NCBI GenBank assembly: GCA_022829145.1
Contig: CM040743.1
Coordinates: 3,994,146 to 4,058,145 of the forward strand
Reading direction: 5' to 3'
Length of the DNA: 64,000 bases
Origin: Albula goreensis
Taxonomy: Eukaryota; Chordata; Actinopteri; Albuliformes; Albulidae
In this document: one piece after another, positions 25,628-61,000 of the stretch
How the letters are laid out: every line of letters begins with the position of its first letter
How positions within the stretch are numbered: the first letter of the stretch is position 1
The notes under the pieces: generated by a model
Seen by the model: only the letters and a program-made list of their open reading frames with translations
What the model was told of the DNA's origin: nothing
The model's database searches: none
Position numbers and translations under genes: made by a program

Positions 25628-25989
25628 GATAGCTTCATTTGTCTGTGTGTCAGCCGTTACTTCACATGACTGACTGTGAGGTGTGTGACCTGTTGTTTCA
25701 GCACCGCTGTGTTTGTCTTACTCCGCCCCCTTCACATGGCTCAAGAAGTCCCAGGTTGAACATTTGCCATTCTCCTTGTTTTACCCAGATATTCAGATCC
25801 ATTCATAGGAAGAATCCCGACAATCCTCCTTTCTTCAAAGTCAAAGAAGAATATCATTCCTTTGCAGTGTGATATATCCCATAATTCCCCTTGATCAGGA
25901 AGTGCTCTCTTGCCGAAATATCACTGAGGTGCTGCTCGTTTAAAGGGAGGAACGGAAGGAAATTATGCAATGGAATGTACCTACGTGCT

Positions 25990-26022
<33 letters not shown>

Positions 26023-26789
26023 TCCCCCAGCCACAGATACACATGCACTGATGCATGTGCAGACAGCTGCAAATTTGTGCAGATGTCTGCGCTACTATAC
26101 ATGTGCATACTCTCTCTGTCTGTTGCACACTCTCACATGAAATATGGGTACCCAGTCAGCTCAGGTTTTTTTTTTTTTTTTTTTTTTTTACTGTGTTTTT
26201 CTTTAAACAAACAAAAGAAGGGCTCTCTGTTTTCAGAGATTATAAATGCAAATACAAACACAGATCATTAGCCCGGCCCCACACCCTCTCTCACACATTA
26301 TGGTTGGCTCTCTCTCTCTCTCTCTCTCTCTCGCTGTCCCTCAGTCCCCTGCTTTATTCTCTGCCGTAGTCTGTTTCTCTCCGCATTCGGCCCCTGTCTG
26401 ATGCTGCATTATGCCGATGCGCAGCCATGCTCAGTCAGCCTTAGCCCACCTTTATTGCTTTCCACCCTCCTCCCTCCCTCCCTGCCTGCCACCGCCATCC
26501 TAAACCAGCAAATCTTCCCACTCTCTGGGACGTCTGTGACTGTTTGCGCCGTTCTCCAGTCACAGGCATCATGATGCAGGGAAGGTCAAGTGTAAACGTT
26601 GTGGTTCTGGGGGGGGAATGCGGGAAGGGGTCGGAGGGGTTCTCTCTAAGCAACGCCGCTATTTAATTATTCAGACGTGAGGTGGGAGATAAGCCGTCTA
26701 GAGAGAGGCTGACCTCCCTCCTCCCGTCATGGCTGTCGTGGAGCCGTGCGGTACGTGAGAGGAGATTTAAAAGCGTCTCGGACGAGATA

Positions 26790-27168
26790 CTGATCTGGGA
26801 TCAGGTTTCCATCGTCAATATGCATGCTTTGTCTATTGTGAGCGAAAAGGTCACGCTGATCCCAGATCAGCCCTTTTTTCCCCCCCTGAGATTGTCAGAG
26901 AATCAGGTTAGGCTATAAGCAGAGGAAAACTGATCCAAGATCAACATGTTAACTCCAAGATAATATAGAATTGTGATCCATGATTTAGGATGAGTTTATC
27001 TTTTTAGCTAATAATAAGGATAGGAAGGGGAAAACTGATTCTAGATCAGTGGTTTTACCCGTAGCGGCCTTATGAAAACAAGCCCTAATCTAGCATCAGT
27101 CTAGGTGTCTAGCTCATAGTGGATAAGGTCTGTTCATGGACATGGGAAAACTGATCTTAGATCGGTAG
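26790..27168. repeat. Cluster of GATC-type imperfect palindromes
   Basis: Five near-palindromes occur within 380 bp: ctgatctgggatcag (26790), ctgatcccagatcag (about 26856, the exact reverse complement of the first), ctgatccaagatcaa (26930), ctgattctagatcag (about 27036) and ctgatcttagatcgg (about 27150). Several are preceded by gaaaa. They resemble fragments of a dispersed fish repeat and could fold into hairpins. No function is assigned. Confidence 0.55.
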
Positions 27169-27890
27169 TCCTGCTGTCGCATGCTGTATCTGTATGGGCC
27201 AAGCATGCACTGGAAGAGACTCGGGCTTGGCGCTTGAGGGGAACGTAAAATGTTCCGTCATATCGCCTCGGCTTCCGTTCAGCGACGAGACGCTCGTGAC
27301 TTTGATTTCACTCCCGTCTGTCCGGTCAGGGTTACTCCACCAGCACCACGACCTCCCTCTCACATTCTCAGCGGCTAAATTTGAAGAAGTGCATAGAGTG
27401 TCCTTGTCCTCAGCGCGACGTTTTCACCCTGACGCGCAGTCTAGATACCATGTAGCCTTTTCCATAAAACCTCCTGTCTGTATTTTTCTCCCCATTTTCC
27501 CTCCAAACCTGGACTGGCAAGTCAGGAAAATGACCGCGATGTTGTTGTATCTGCCTCAAGTGCTCTGGGTGCTTGGCCTTCACAGTGTCCTTGCTCCATA
27601 ACTGATTTCCTGCCACGCTTTTCCACCGTTGGCTTTCGTAAAGTGGATGAGCATTAAAATGAGTCAGACGAAGCTTTGCCTCCATAGAGTTCCACCATCT
27701 GGGCAACAGGCCACAGATACCTGGGCTCTGCTCTGGTGGTGTAGACGCATCACGATTCAGAGAAAGGAATATCATCTCTTCCTCCTAGTCACGAATACAG
27801 TCAAGCAAACGTGTTTGTGCCCATCCCCCCCCCAAAAACCACTTTGAGTCATCTTTGGTTCAGGCTCAGTACCCAGCAAGTCTGGATGAG

Positions 27891-27892
<2 letters not shown>

Positions 27893-27979
<87 letters not shown>
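27893..27979. repeat. (AC)n microsatellite
   Basis: About 43 uninterrupted AC dinucleotides in the probable wwp1 leader intron. Confidence 0.97.
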
Positions 27980-27982
<3 letters not shown>

Positions 27983-28929
27983 GTCCATGCTCCTAAAGAA
28001 TCATGGGTTATGCAGGTTTTTGTGATTCTGCTAAGCAACAGCTCGGCGGTGCCAGCAGTTTCATATGGGCCAGGTCTTTATCAGTAAGGGATTGGAACAC
28101 ACCGTATTGGAACACACCTATTTGTCTTTGCAGTCAGGGTACCCTGCCCCCTGGCTACCTTATCAAATTGACAGCAGATTTTAATGTGGCATTAATGATG
28201 GGAATTTGGCCTCGTGCACGTACTTCTACGAATAAGAGGAAACATGGTGAACTTTTTCTCCTTTGTAAGCCTTGTTGCCATGGTGTGTCTCATAATAAGG
28301 CTACATCCCACTGACCGGCCACCTGCGGGTGTGCCAAACCGTATCTGTGTGCCAGTTTCCTGTTTTGCCTGCTCGGTGCCTGACTTCCTGTTTCCTGTTC
28401 ACAGCTTAACCATGGGCCACGGCGTGGGCTGAGGATCCCGAAGGCTTTGTGAATTCGCCCAGTGTGAGTAAGACCTCCTGCGACCCCCGTTGAACCTGTC
28501 CCGCCACGGGCCGCAGAATCCAGTGGCCTCCCTTGCGGTCACGGCCAGCTTTAACCGCACCTCCTTTACACCTAGCTCAGGTCAAAACCGTGACTGCAGG
28601 CCAGAAAACGACAAATTTCCATAACAAAAATAAACAACAAATCGTGTTAAATAAACGGTGTTCAGTAAAGACTACACAGGCCACCCAGGCCAAATGTCTC
28701 TATAACATCAAGTTAAACCGAAGTCCAAAACTGTGCATGAGAATATAAAGTAGCTGTTCTGATTTCCTCCAGAAATAATTGTCCATGTGCCATTATCTGC
28801 ATACCTGCATATATAAGAGGTGTGACGCAACTATGCTGTTTGTGGAGTGACTTAACACACGAGGGAGCGTTACCATTTCAGCTAATGGCCTAGACCACTG
28901 TGTCATCGCTCTCTGCCTCCATTTTGTGA

Positions 28930-29064
28930 GTATTTGAGTAAACTCAGGAAGAAGCTTTTACTGGTGTGGGGCTTTAAACTCCAGACTCCAGATTTAACAT
29001 GCCTTGTAAGTCGCTCTGGATAAGAGCGTCTAATAAATGTCCTTTAATGTAATGTAATGTAATG
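28930..29064 (+). mobile_element. L2-tailed LINE/SINE 3' end
   Basis: The sequence gtaagtcgctctggataaga then gcgtctaataaatgtc forms the conserved stem-loop tail, followed by three to four taatg (TGTAA-type) pentamers ending near 29064. It is the + strand equivalent of the tail of the LINE at 6144. No ORF is attached. Confidence 0.65.
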
Positions 29065-29399
29065 TTGACTCTTGGGGACTGCAGCAGCAGCAGCAGCCCC
29101 TAGCAGACCAAAATTAGGAAGCTCACGCCAAAACAAAATGTCTTTTAAGCACGGTCTAAAACTTGTCCCGTCGGGCCGTGGCTTTTTGATCTGAGCAGGC
29201 TTTCATATGAATTGTTTTATGCTGCAGAGGCTCTCCTGAAACAGCATCTGTGTCTCACTGCCGCACAAAGGCCTGCATTGTGCGTGGACCAGATGGGCAG
29301 AGCGCAGCGATCGTAGAGGCCGTACTGAGCAGGGAAAGCACAAGACCCGCTGGGAGAGAGGAACACCAAAGCGGTGCTGTCTGTATGGAACTGAGACCT

Positions 29400-29525
29400 G
29401 GGCCGCAGTGTAGATTAATGGCCAGGAAGCTGGGCTTGGGATGTAGAGGTTGCAGGTTCAATTCTCAGGTGTTGCATTGCCCATTGTACCCTGCTGCAAG
29501 GATTAGCTTGGTTTGCATTTAAGTT
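29400..29525 (+). mobile_element. tRNA-derived SINE head
   Basis: The sequence aggaagctgggcttgggatg then gaggttgcaggttcaattct carries a RNA polymerase III B-box (GGTTCAANTC type) at about 29455-29466, then a text like gttgcattgcccattgtacc. A related head occurs in opposite orientation at 33770-33940 with the words gagctgggcttgtaact. It is a degenerate SINE copy, not a functional tRNA. Confidence 0.55.
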
Positions 29526-29919
29526 TATATTGAGCTGTGTTTAAAGAGAGCTGAAGCAGTGTGAACACAGCACACCACAGTACAGCCACAGAACTGTCTT
29601 AGATCATTCTACTCCATCTGGGAATAGCACTTCCTGTAGCAGCAAGTGCCTTACCAGGGAGCCGGCCGCTTAAACTTTGGTCAGATTCTCAGTGGCCGGG
29701 TCAGAGGAAGTTTTTTTTTTAAAGTGCTCCCTCTATCCACGGAGCACCAGTCTTTTCCTTGGACCTGACCCTCCCTCAGTTTAAAGAGATTGGTCGGAAA
29801 GTACTGATTATGTTCCAGAAAGTGGGTGGATTTATGGCCGCCCCAACTTCTCTGCTTTGCGCCAGGCTCGTAGCGGAGAGCTGACCGCCTGGCACAGGAG
29901 CCTGTTGTGTACGCAGTGC

Positions 29920-30130
29920 AGGAAGAATCCAGTCCTGGAGGACTGCAGCGTCCGCTGGTTTTTTTTTCTGGTGCATTTCAGCACTTCACTGCTTCATTTG
30001 GACCTCTGATTGGCTGTAGGAGACCATGCACCAGGTGTCTCTGGCCTGAACTGGATGCTGATTGCAAAGAACCCATGAAAACCTGAGTATTGAATCTGCA
30101 GTACTGAAGTGTTGTAGTATACAGCCACAC
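29920..30130 (+). repeat. Interspersed repeat with tcctggag motif, copy 1
   Basis: It contains aatccagtcctggaggactg and then gctggttttttt. Related stretches occur at 38327-38470 (ctggtcctggagtcctgg, then a T run and acccaggaaaccaggtaa) and at 48060-48240 (ctggtcatggagggccac, then a T run and cccggtttcctgggtc). This wording is widespread in teleost genomes. The element class is not determined. Confidence 0.4.
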
Positions 30131-30792
30131 AGTTAGGAAAGACAGCATTGTGCTGGTACCCACTTTAGTTATACTTAACATCACCCCTAGCAGCGATGAT
30201 TAGCTAACAGAGTACTAACCTGTGGAATGCCAAACCAAAAAACATCACCTTCAAGCAGTCCCAGCTGTTCAAGAGTACAGTTTGACACCTGTGCCAGAAA
30301 GAAAGGCTTGTATACCAAACAAAACTAAAATAAAAGGTGGTGGTTTGTTCATTGGAGGCTGGCGTGAGTGTGCGTCAGGCGAATAGCGGAGCGGGGAGGA
30401 TAAGGGCAGTGCTGTGGCTGTATAGCAGAGTAGGAGCTTCCCCATGCGGGGCAGTGTCAGATCAAAGGTGGTTCTCTGTGTGCAAAGCAGGTTTCCTGAC
30501 CCTCATCCAGGGTGCGGTGTTTTCGGTGGCATAATTCAGCAGTGGATCAGAGGGGTTTTAGCCGAGGGAGCTCCATAACTCATTAGCTGTTATGGGTCTT
30601 TAGGGATGGCTGTAGTAATGGGGGTTTGAGTTTAAGAGAGTCCAACTGGTTTGTCTGTAAAGAGTTCCACTGATTGGTCACGGACAGTAAGTCACAGATA
30701 TAGGGGCCGTCCTGTGGATGTAGAAACATCAAGATTTTGTTGATGTTTGGCTGGCATGGGTTGGGGAGAGGAACACATGACAGGACGTTAAT

Positions 30793-30939
<147 letters not shown>

Positions 30940-30963
30940 CAGGCCGTCACTGCGGTCTGTGAC

Positions 30964-44508
<13,545 letters not shown>

Positions 44509-45049
44509 CTCCTCGATTCAGCCGCCATCCCAGAATAAGCTTCCCTTCTGTAATATTACCCAGCCAAGTTTAAAAAAAAAAAAAAAAAAAAAAAGAAAAA
44601 TTGCACAGATAATTAGATACTAATGTACATAAGCTATTTTGTCATTTAAAAAAAAAAAAAAGATCTTATTTCCAAACATCTTTTAGAAATTTTACCTTTT
44701 TCGTTTCTTCCTCATAAATATGCAACATTTCAGCGTTTTCTCCTCTTTTAAAAGAGGAAGCCTACGATGAATAGTATTATTATTATAATTATTATTGTTA
44801 TTTTTTTTTCTTTTGGCTGGTTTTTAAAAGATGTGTAAGAAGGAATGATTTTATAGTTTAACTATATCAATGGCTCTAGTTTTATAGAGCTTTTAAGGTG
44901 TCTCTTAGTGTTTTTTTTTTTTTTTTTTTTGTGGCGGGAGGGGCGCAGGGGGATGAAATGGGGCTCGTTTTGGACTGGATCTGGACTCTGTCCGGAGAAC
45001 CCCTGCACTGCTACAAGGCCGGCTTTTCTGCAAGAGCACAGCCTGTTAT
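44509..45049 (+). other. wwp1 3' UTR (proximal)
   Basis: Non-coding sequence after the wwp1 stop, AT-rich, with A runs at 44571-44594 and 44648-44662 and a T run at 44910-44931. No clear AATAAA with a downstream GT element was located, so the 3' end is undefined and the UTR may run further. Confidence 0.5.
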
Positions 45050-45526
45050 GGAGTTCAGGATATCAGCCAGCGTCGATCCGGATCATGGCGCCGAGCGATC
45101 GTCTGTTACACGCATCGCGGCTCATCTTTGGGGGAGAATTATTTTGGGGACGGGGTAGGGAACTCTGTTACTTGCGACTGGCTGCATCGCTTACACGGGA
45201 ACCGCCTTTTATCTTTAACGTTCAGCTCTGCTTTTCGGCCTACTCTCAACTGCGCATGGGTGAACGAGTGGAGCTAGGAGCAAAGGCAGGGGGTTGGGGG
45301 CCGGGGGCGGAGGGACGTGCCCACAGGAGGGATCGGTAGCCGCGGGAGTGGCAAGCGAAAGCGCCGGGGCGCAGACTCCGTCTCTGAAGCTTCGCTCCTG
45401 TTCCTGTAACGCGGGGAGACGTTGAGAGGCTTCGGAGCTCAGAGATCCAAATTTGAGACAGACACAGATGAAGCCATACCTCGTCATGGCCATGCAGTTT
45501 GCTCTTTGCATCCTACGCTTAAACAG
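45050..45526 (+). promoter_or_regulatory. Candidate cpne3 promoter and leader exon
   Basis: A GC- and CpG-rich island (for example cggatcatggcgccgagcga and ggagtggcaagcgaaagcgc) in AT-rich surroundings ends at the donor aaacag|gtactg (45526/45527). Human CPNE3 also begins with an untranslated exon, and the first coding exon here (49255) sits behind an acceptor at 49243. If this exon is used, it carries a short upstream ORF beginning MKPYLVMAMQ at 45471 that would stop soon after splicing. The alternative is distal wwp1 3' UTR. Confidence 0.4.
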
Positions 45527-46800
45527 GTACTGTCCTGCTGTATGAAAAGAGTATTAAAAAAAAAAAAAAAAAAAATGAATAGCACATTTTTGGACTCTTA
45601 AATGAAGTGTACCTTAATAGAGGAGATGAAATGGATGCTGGTGTTTGTGGCTGAGATTGATCAAAAGAGTGCAATTAAAGAGACTGGGAGAAAACGGAAC
45701 TTTCTGGAACTCTTCTTGTGCGCTCGTGTGTCTGTGTCTTTGCAAGCCCATCTATGAGTGTGTGCGCTACTGTGTGTGTATGCCCACCTTGGCCTGATTG
45801 TGTGTGCATACATGCGTACGTGTGTATTTGTGCCTGTGTGATAGGCCGGCTTCCCCTTTTCTGACAAAAACACAGAATGCATGCTAATATGTGATAAGGC
45901 ATTGATCTCACACAGCCTCCATGGCTGTGTGAATGCTGGGTATGACTCCAGACTCTGCTCTCCACTAAATAATCACTTCCATTACTTACTAAATTAGTCC
46001 TGTTGGTTTTTAAATTATTTATATTGAGTGAAATGAGTCGTGTCTAAATAGCAACGGTAGATCTTAGATTTAGAGTGTTTAGTGTTACATGCGTAAGGTC
46101 CTAATTTGAAATAGAACCAATTAAAGCAGCAGTAATTGGTCAGAAATAAGACATTGAACCAGCACAATCCATGCACAGTAGTTATGTTGACACTCCTTTT
46201 CCCAGTGCAACCAAACGAAAAAAACATGTCTGCATTAATCAGCAGACATCGTAAGAGAAGGAGGATTTTAATTTGCACCGCTAATGTGAACGATTTTCAA
46301 TTTTAAGCAATTTTAATTGGATGCTTTGCTTCACACTGGCCAGTGAGACCGCTTGTTGAAACTGCGAAGCCTGCGTTTCACTGCCAAAGAACTGCCACAT
46401 CTGTGAAGGAGCGGTAACACTTAAAATGTCTCCACCAATCGCCCTCGGTGCTCTGTGTTCCTGTCGGTTCCTGTCCAAACTCTGGCATCCTTCATCAGGA
46501 GGAAATGTCATTCAGTGTGGGGAGCAATGTTTTTACATTTTCACAAATTTGTTTCCAAAATTAAAAGGCAACATAAATGCCACTTAACACTGGCAGGCTT
46601 CACAGTACAGGATTTAAGACCAGCACCATGGATGTATGACACATGATCATTCATATTGCGTGAGGATAGCTGATATAACAGAGGCCTTACAGAAGCTCTG
46701 ATCGTTGTCACATTTGCTCAGAGTACTAATGGTTTTCCTGTTGGTTTCGATCAGTTTGGTTCATATAGGAGTGAAGTAGACCCGTAAGAGAGCATTTTGT

Positions 46801-46885
46801 TTGGTCTGTGTCTGGGACAGCCTTTCTCCACAGTCGTGCTGTCCGTAGATTAAATCATGTTTCTGAGTCACTGTCTGGAGCTGAA
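46801..46885 (+). repeat. Dispersed segment, copy 1
   Basis: Contains gtctgggacagcctttctcc, then cgtgctgtccgtagattaaa, then tcatgtttctgagtcactgt. The same succession occurs at 61796-61885 (cctggggcagtctttctctc, cgcgctatccttagattaaa, tcatgtctctgactcacagt). Both copies are on the + strand. Confidence 0.7.
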
Positions 46886-48059
46886 CACTGCTGTGAAAAT
46901 CTGAGGATATGGTTTGCTTCTCGTTCTCCATGTCGCCGTCCGTTGTGAAAGACACCTGACAACACTGACATTTTAAAAGTTAGCCTCTGCTATGAAAATG
47001 CATTTGCATAATGGCTTACTGTGATGCCTTTGAATTTAATTTGTGTACTTATTAAACTGACTCCTAAAGTAAGTCCAACCTTTATTGATTTTGAGATTGC
47101 GAGGCGCATCGTACAAAACCAATCCTCTATCAGTGACACAAGCCTCAGAAACATTACTGTCATGTGAACAACACCTTTGGTTGGAAAAATATAATTGGAT
47201 AGAGCATACAGAGATTTTGCAATATTTCTAAATTATCTGTTGATAGACATTTTGACCTTAAAAATCAGAAATGTAAGAAAAAGGAATGCATGATAGACCT
47301 AAATTAACAACAATGATAATAATGGTATTACAATTATAGTATTTTATATTTATAATTATTATATATGAACCCCAGGCAGTTTTATAGTGAAGAGGGAAAC
47401 TCAACTCAGCCAATGGGTAGCACCCATCTGTGTTGTGCACGGCGGCCATTTTGGCTCCAGACCATTCACCCGCACATCAGCTTGAGGTGGACAGAGTCCT
47501 CTCTTGCATCCCACCTGTCATTTCCTGTTCCCCCTGTAACTACGTTCAGTCACTGCATAGAGAATGGACATGGGCATTTCTCAAACTTGCAGATGGTATT
47601 TAAAGGACCCAATTTGATAAGACATAAGTTCGAAAATGGGCATTCACATCCTCCATTTTTTACCTCTTAAAACTGTCACTGTTTAATCTTCAAAATGATA
47701 TTTGGACTACCCATGTTACTAAAGCACCTGCACGACAGTTCACAGGCAGGAATGAACTTTACCCCACTTCCCTGAATGCTCATTGGCTGAGCACTCATCT
47801 GGATTAGCATGGATTAATGAAGATCGGCCAATCAGAGTTTAGGGTGTAGTAGGTGATCTCTAAGGTGAGTTCAGTGCTGTCTCAAGCAAGAGAAACATTG
47901 CGTGGAAGGACACAGCTGAGGGTTCGAGCTGGACAAGGCAATGACTACAGAGGAAGTGTATCCATGGATATAGTCACTTAGAAACTGATCTTTATAATTT
48001 TTTCATCCTTTTTAAACTTGGTAAGTGAGCACTTTCTATGTAATGCATATATTTATGGA

Positions 48060-48240
48060 CGTGGTCCTTACCCCTGGTCATGGAGGGCCACAGTGCTGTT
48101 TTTTTGTTGTCACTCTGCAAAGTGACAAAATAAACCAGTTAATTATACAGTTACCTCACCCGGTTTCCTGGGTCTGAGCTGGTTGTGGAATTTCAGGTTA
48201 AAATAAAAACCTGCATTTATCTAGGACCAGAGATGAGAGT
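48060..48240 (+). repeat. Interspersed repeat with tcctggag motif, copy 3
   Basis: Contains cccctggtcatggagggcca, a short T run, ccggtttcctgggtctgagc and aaataaaaacctgcattta. It is related to the stretches at 29920 and 38327. Confidence 0.4.
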
Positions 48241-49254
48241 CATGGATTTGCAGTACATATATGTATTGAATTTTCAGTGACTGAATGCATCTATTCCTAG
48301 CTTCTATATTGTTCTCTGAAGTTGAGTTGAAAATTGTATTCATTGTAAAAAACGTTTTGACTATAATTTCCTGTCTGGTACATACAGAAATAATAGACTA
48401 ATACTCCTTGCGCGTACACGCACATGCACCTACAATAGCACATTAGCTACCGAAACCCTTTTTTCCCCTGTAATGGTCTAATGCATGCTGTTTTTAGCTG
48501 CCGTATTCATGCCTTTGAAAGCTGCCAGTCATACCAGAACAAATGACAGTAAACCCTGATGATTTCCATAGCCAGACACTTAGCCGCACTGGCAGGCACA
48601 TAATACCATTAGCTAATTGTATGAGCAGATTATCTTTAGCTGTGAAGGACTGCAGTGGATTGAAAGCAGCGTTTTTATTTTTGTTGTGGATCATTTTGCC
48701 TTTAGCTGCCAGCTCCTGGGGAAGAGTTATTCTGGTGGTTTGACTTTGTGCGGTGGAAAGCTCGATCCTTACTGCTGCGGCCAGGTGATTTCTGTTTGAG
48801 ATCCTGATCAGATTAATGTGACGGCCTCCTTCCGTCAGGCTTTGCTGGAGTGTGCATGGCTAGCATTAGGGGTAAATTATAAACAAACTCAGCAGCATAC
48901 ACACAGAGAAAGTATGGAATCAGTACATCGGATCTGCAATTGCATTATATAAGGCATGGGCAAGACATGAATTAGAAGGAAAAAATACTCCATATTTATG
49001 TGTATGTCCAGATGTAAATTGGTTTTTGTGTGCATGTGTTTCCATGTTGTTTGTGGGAGTTTGTATGTATGTATGTGTGTGTATTTTTCTGTAAGTGCAC
49101 TATTGATTGTATGCATGCATGTCCATAAGTACTTGAGATCTGCATGCTTACATGCATGTAAGTGTGTGCGTGGGAGAGAGCCCGAGACTGTGATGTCATG
49201 ACTGTTGAGTGGTGTCATGTTTACGGCACATATTTGTCTGCAGGTGAGCCCCCA

Positions 49255-60431
<11,177 letters not shown>

Positions 60432-60879
60432 CCAACTCCTCACTGCACCCCCCAACTACCACACACCCCCACACAACGACCCCACGTACCGCAACAACGC
60501 CAACCCAACTAATGACCCCACCCCTGCCCTGAATGTGGATCTGTCCCTGCACCCCTAACCAACACCACATCCACCAGCCAACTACTCCATGACCCCACAC
60601 CCCTCCAATAACCCAACCATCACACCCACCAATGACTCCAACCTCATCCTGGCCTCAGACCTGCCCCTCCACCAAATACCACACCCATACACCCCTCCTA
60701 AACACACCCACTCACCTCACCACAGACTTACCCCTACACTTATGACCACACCCACTACAGACATCCCCTCCACTGCTAGACACACCCCTAACCACACCCA
60801 CTATTTGGCCACACCTCCACCCTTCACTTGTGAATGACCTCTACATCCCTGAGCACCAAAACCGGCTTAGGATTTTTAA

Positions 60880-60910
<31 letters not shown>

Positions 60911-61000
60911 ATCACCTCTCCTCAAGCCTCACAGCCTCCACCCCCCAGTAAAGATGATAGCTTCTAGTCCATGACAGAACAAGCTGGTGTAATAAAACTC
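60432..61000 (+). other. cpne3 3' UTR with a copy of the C-terminal coding end
   Basis: This is C/A-rich sequence full of acaccccta words. The segment 60511-60564 (aatgaccccacccctgccct to ctgcacccctaaccaac) is an imperfect copy, 127 bp downstream, of 60384-60437, which encodes the last residues and stop of cpne3. The copy keeps an open frame and a TAA. Likely polyadenylation is near aataaaactc at about 60992, following a T run at 60880-60904. Confidence 0.6.

Larger units (their letters stand above)
45527..49243. other. Probable cpne3 intron 1
   Basis: No coding exon is recognised. It holds an A run (45554-45572), GT-rich stretches near 45720-45840 and 49010-49180, a segment duplicated at 61.8 kb (46801-46885) and an interspersed repeat (48060-48240). 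No rmdn1 exon is visible here, although RMDN1 separates WWP1 and CPNE3 in human. Confidence 0.45.

Noticed and set aside
29440..29480. Possible tRNA gene
   Set aside because: Only a degenerate B-box and part of an A-box are present, with no cloverleaf. The same head occurs inverted at 33.8 kb, which fits a SINE.
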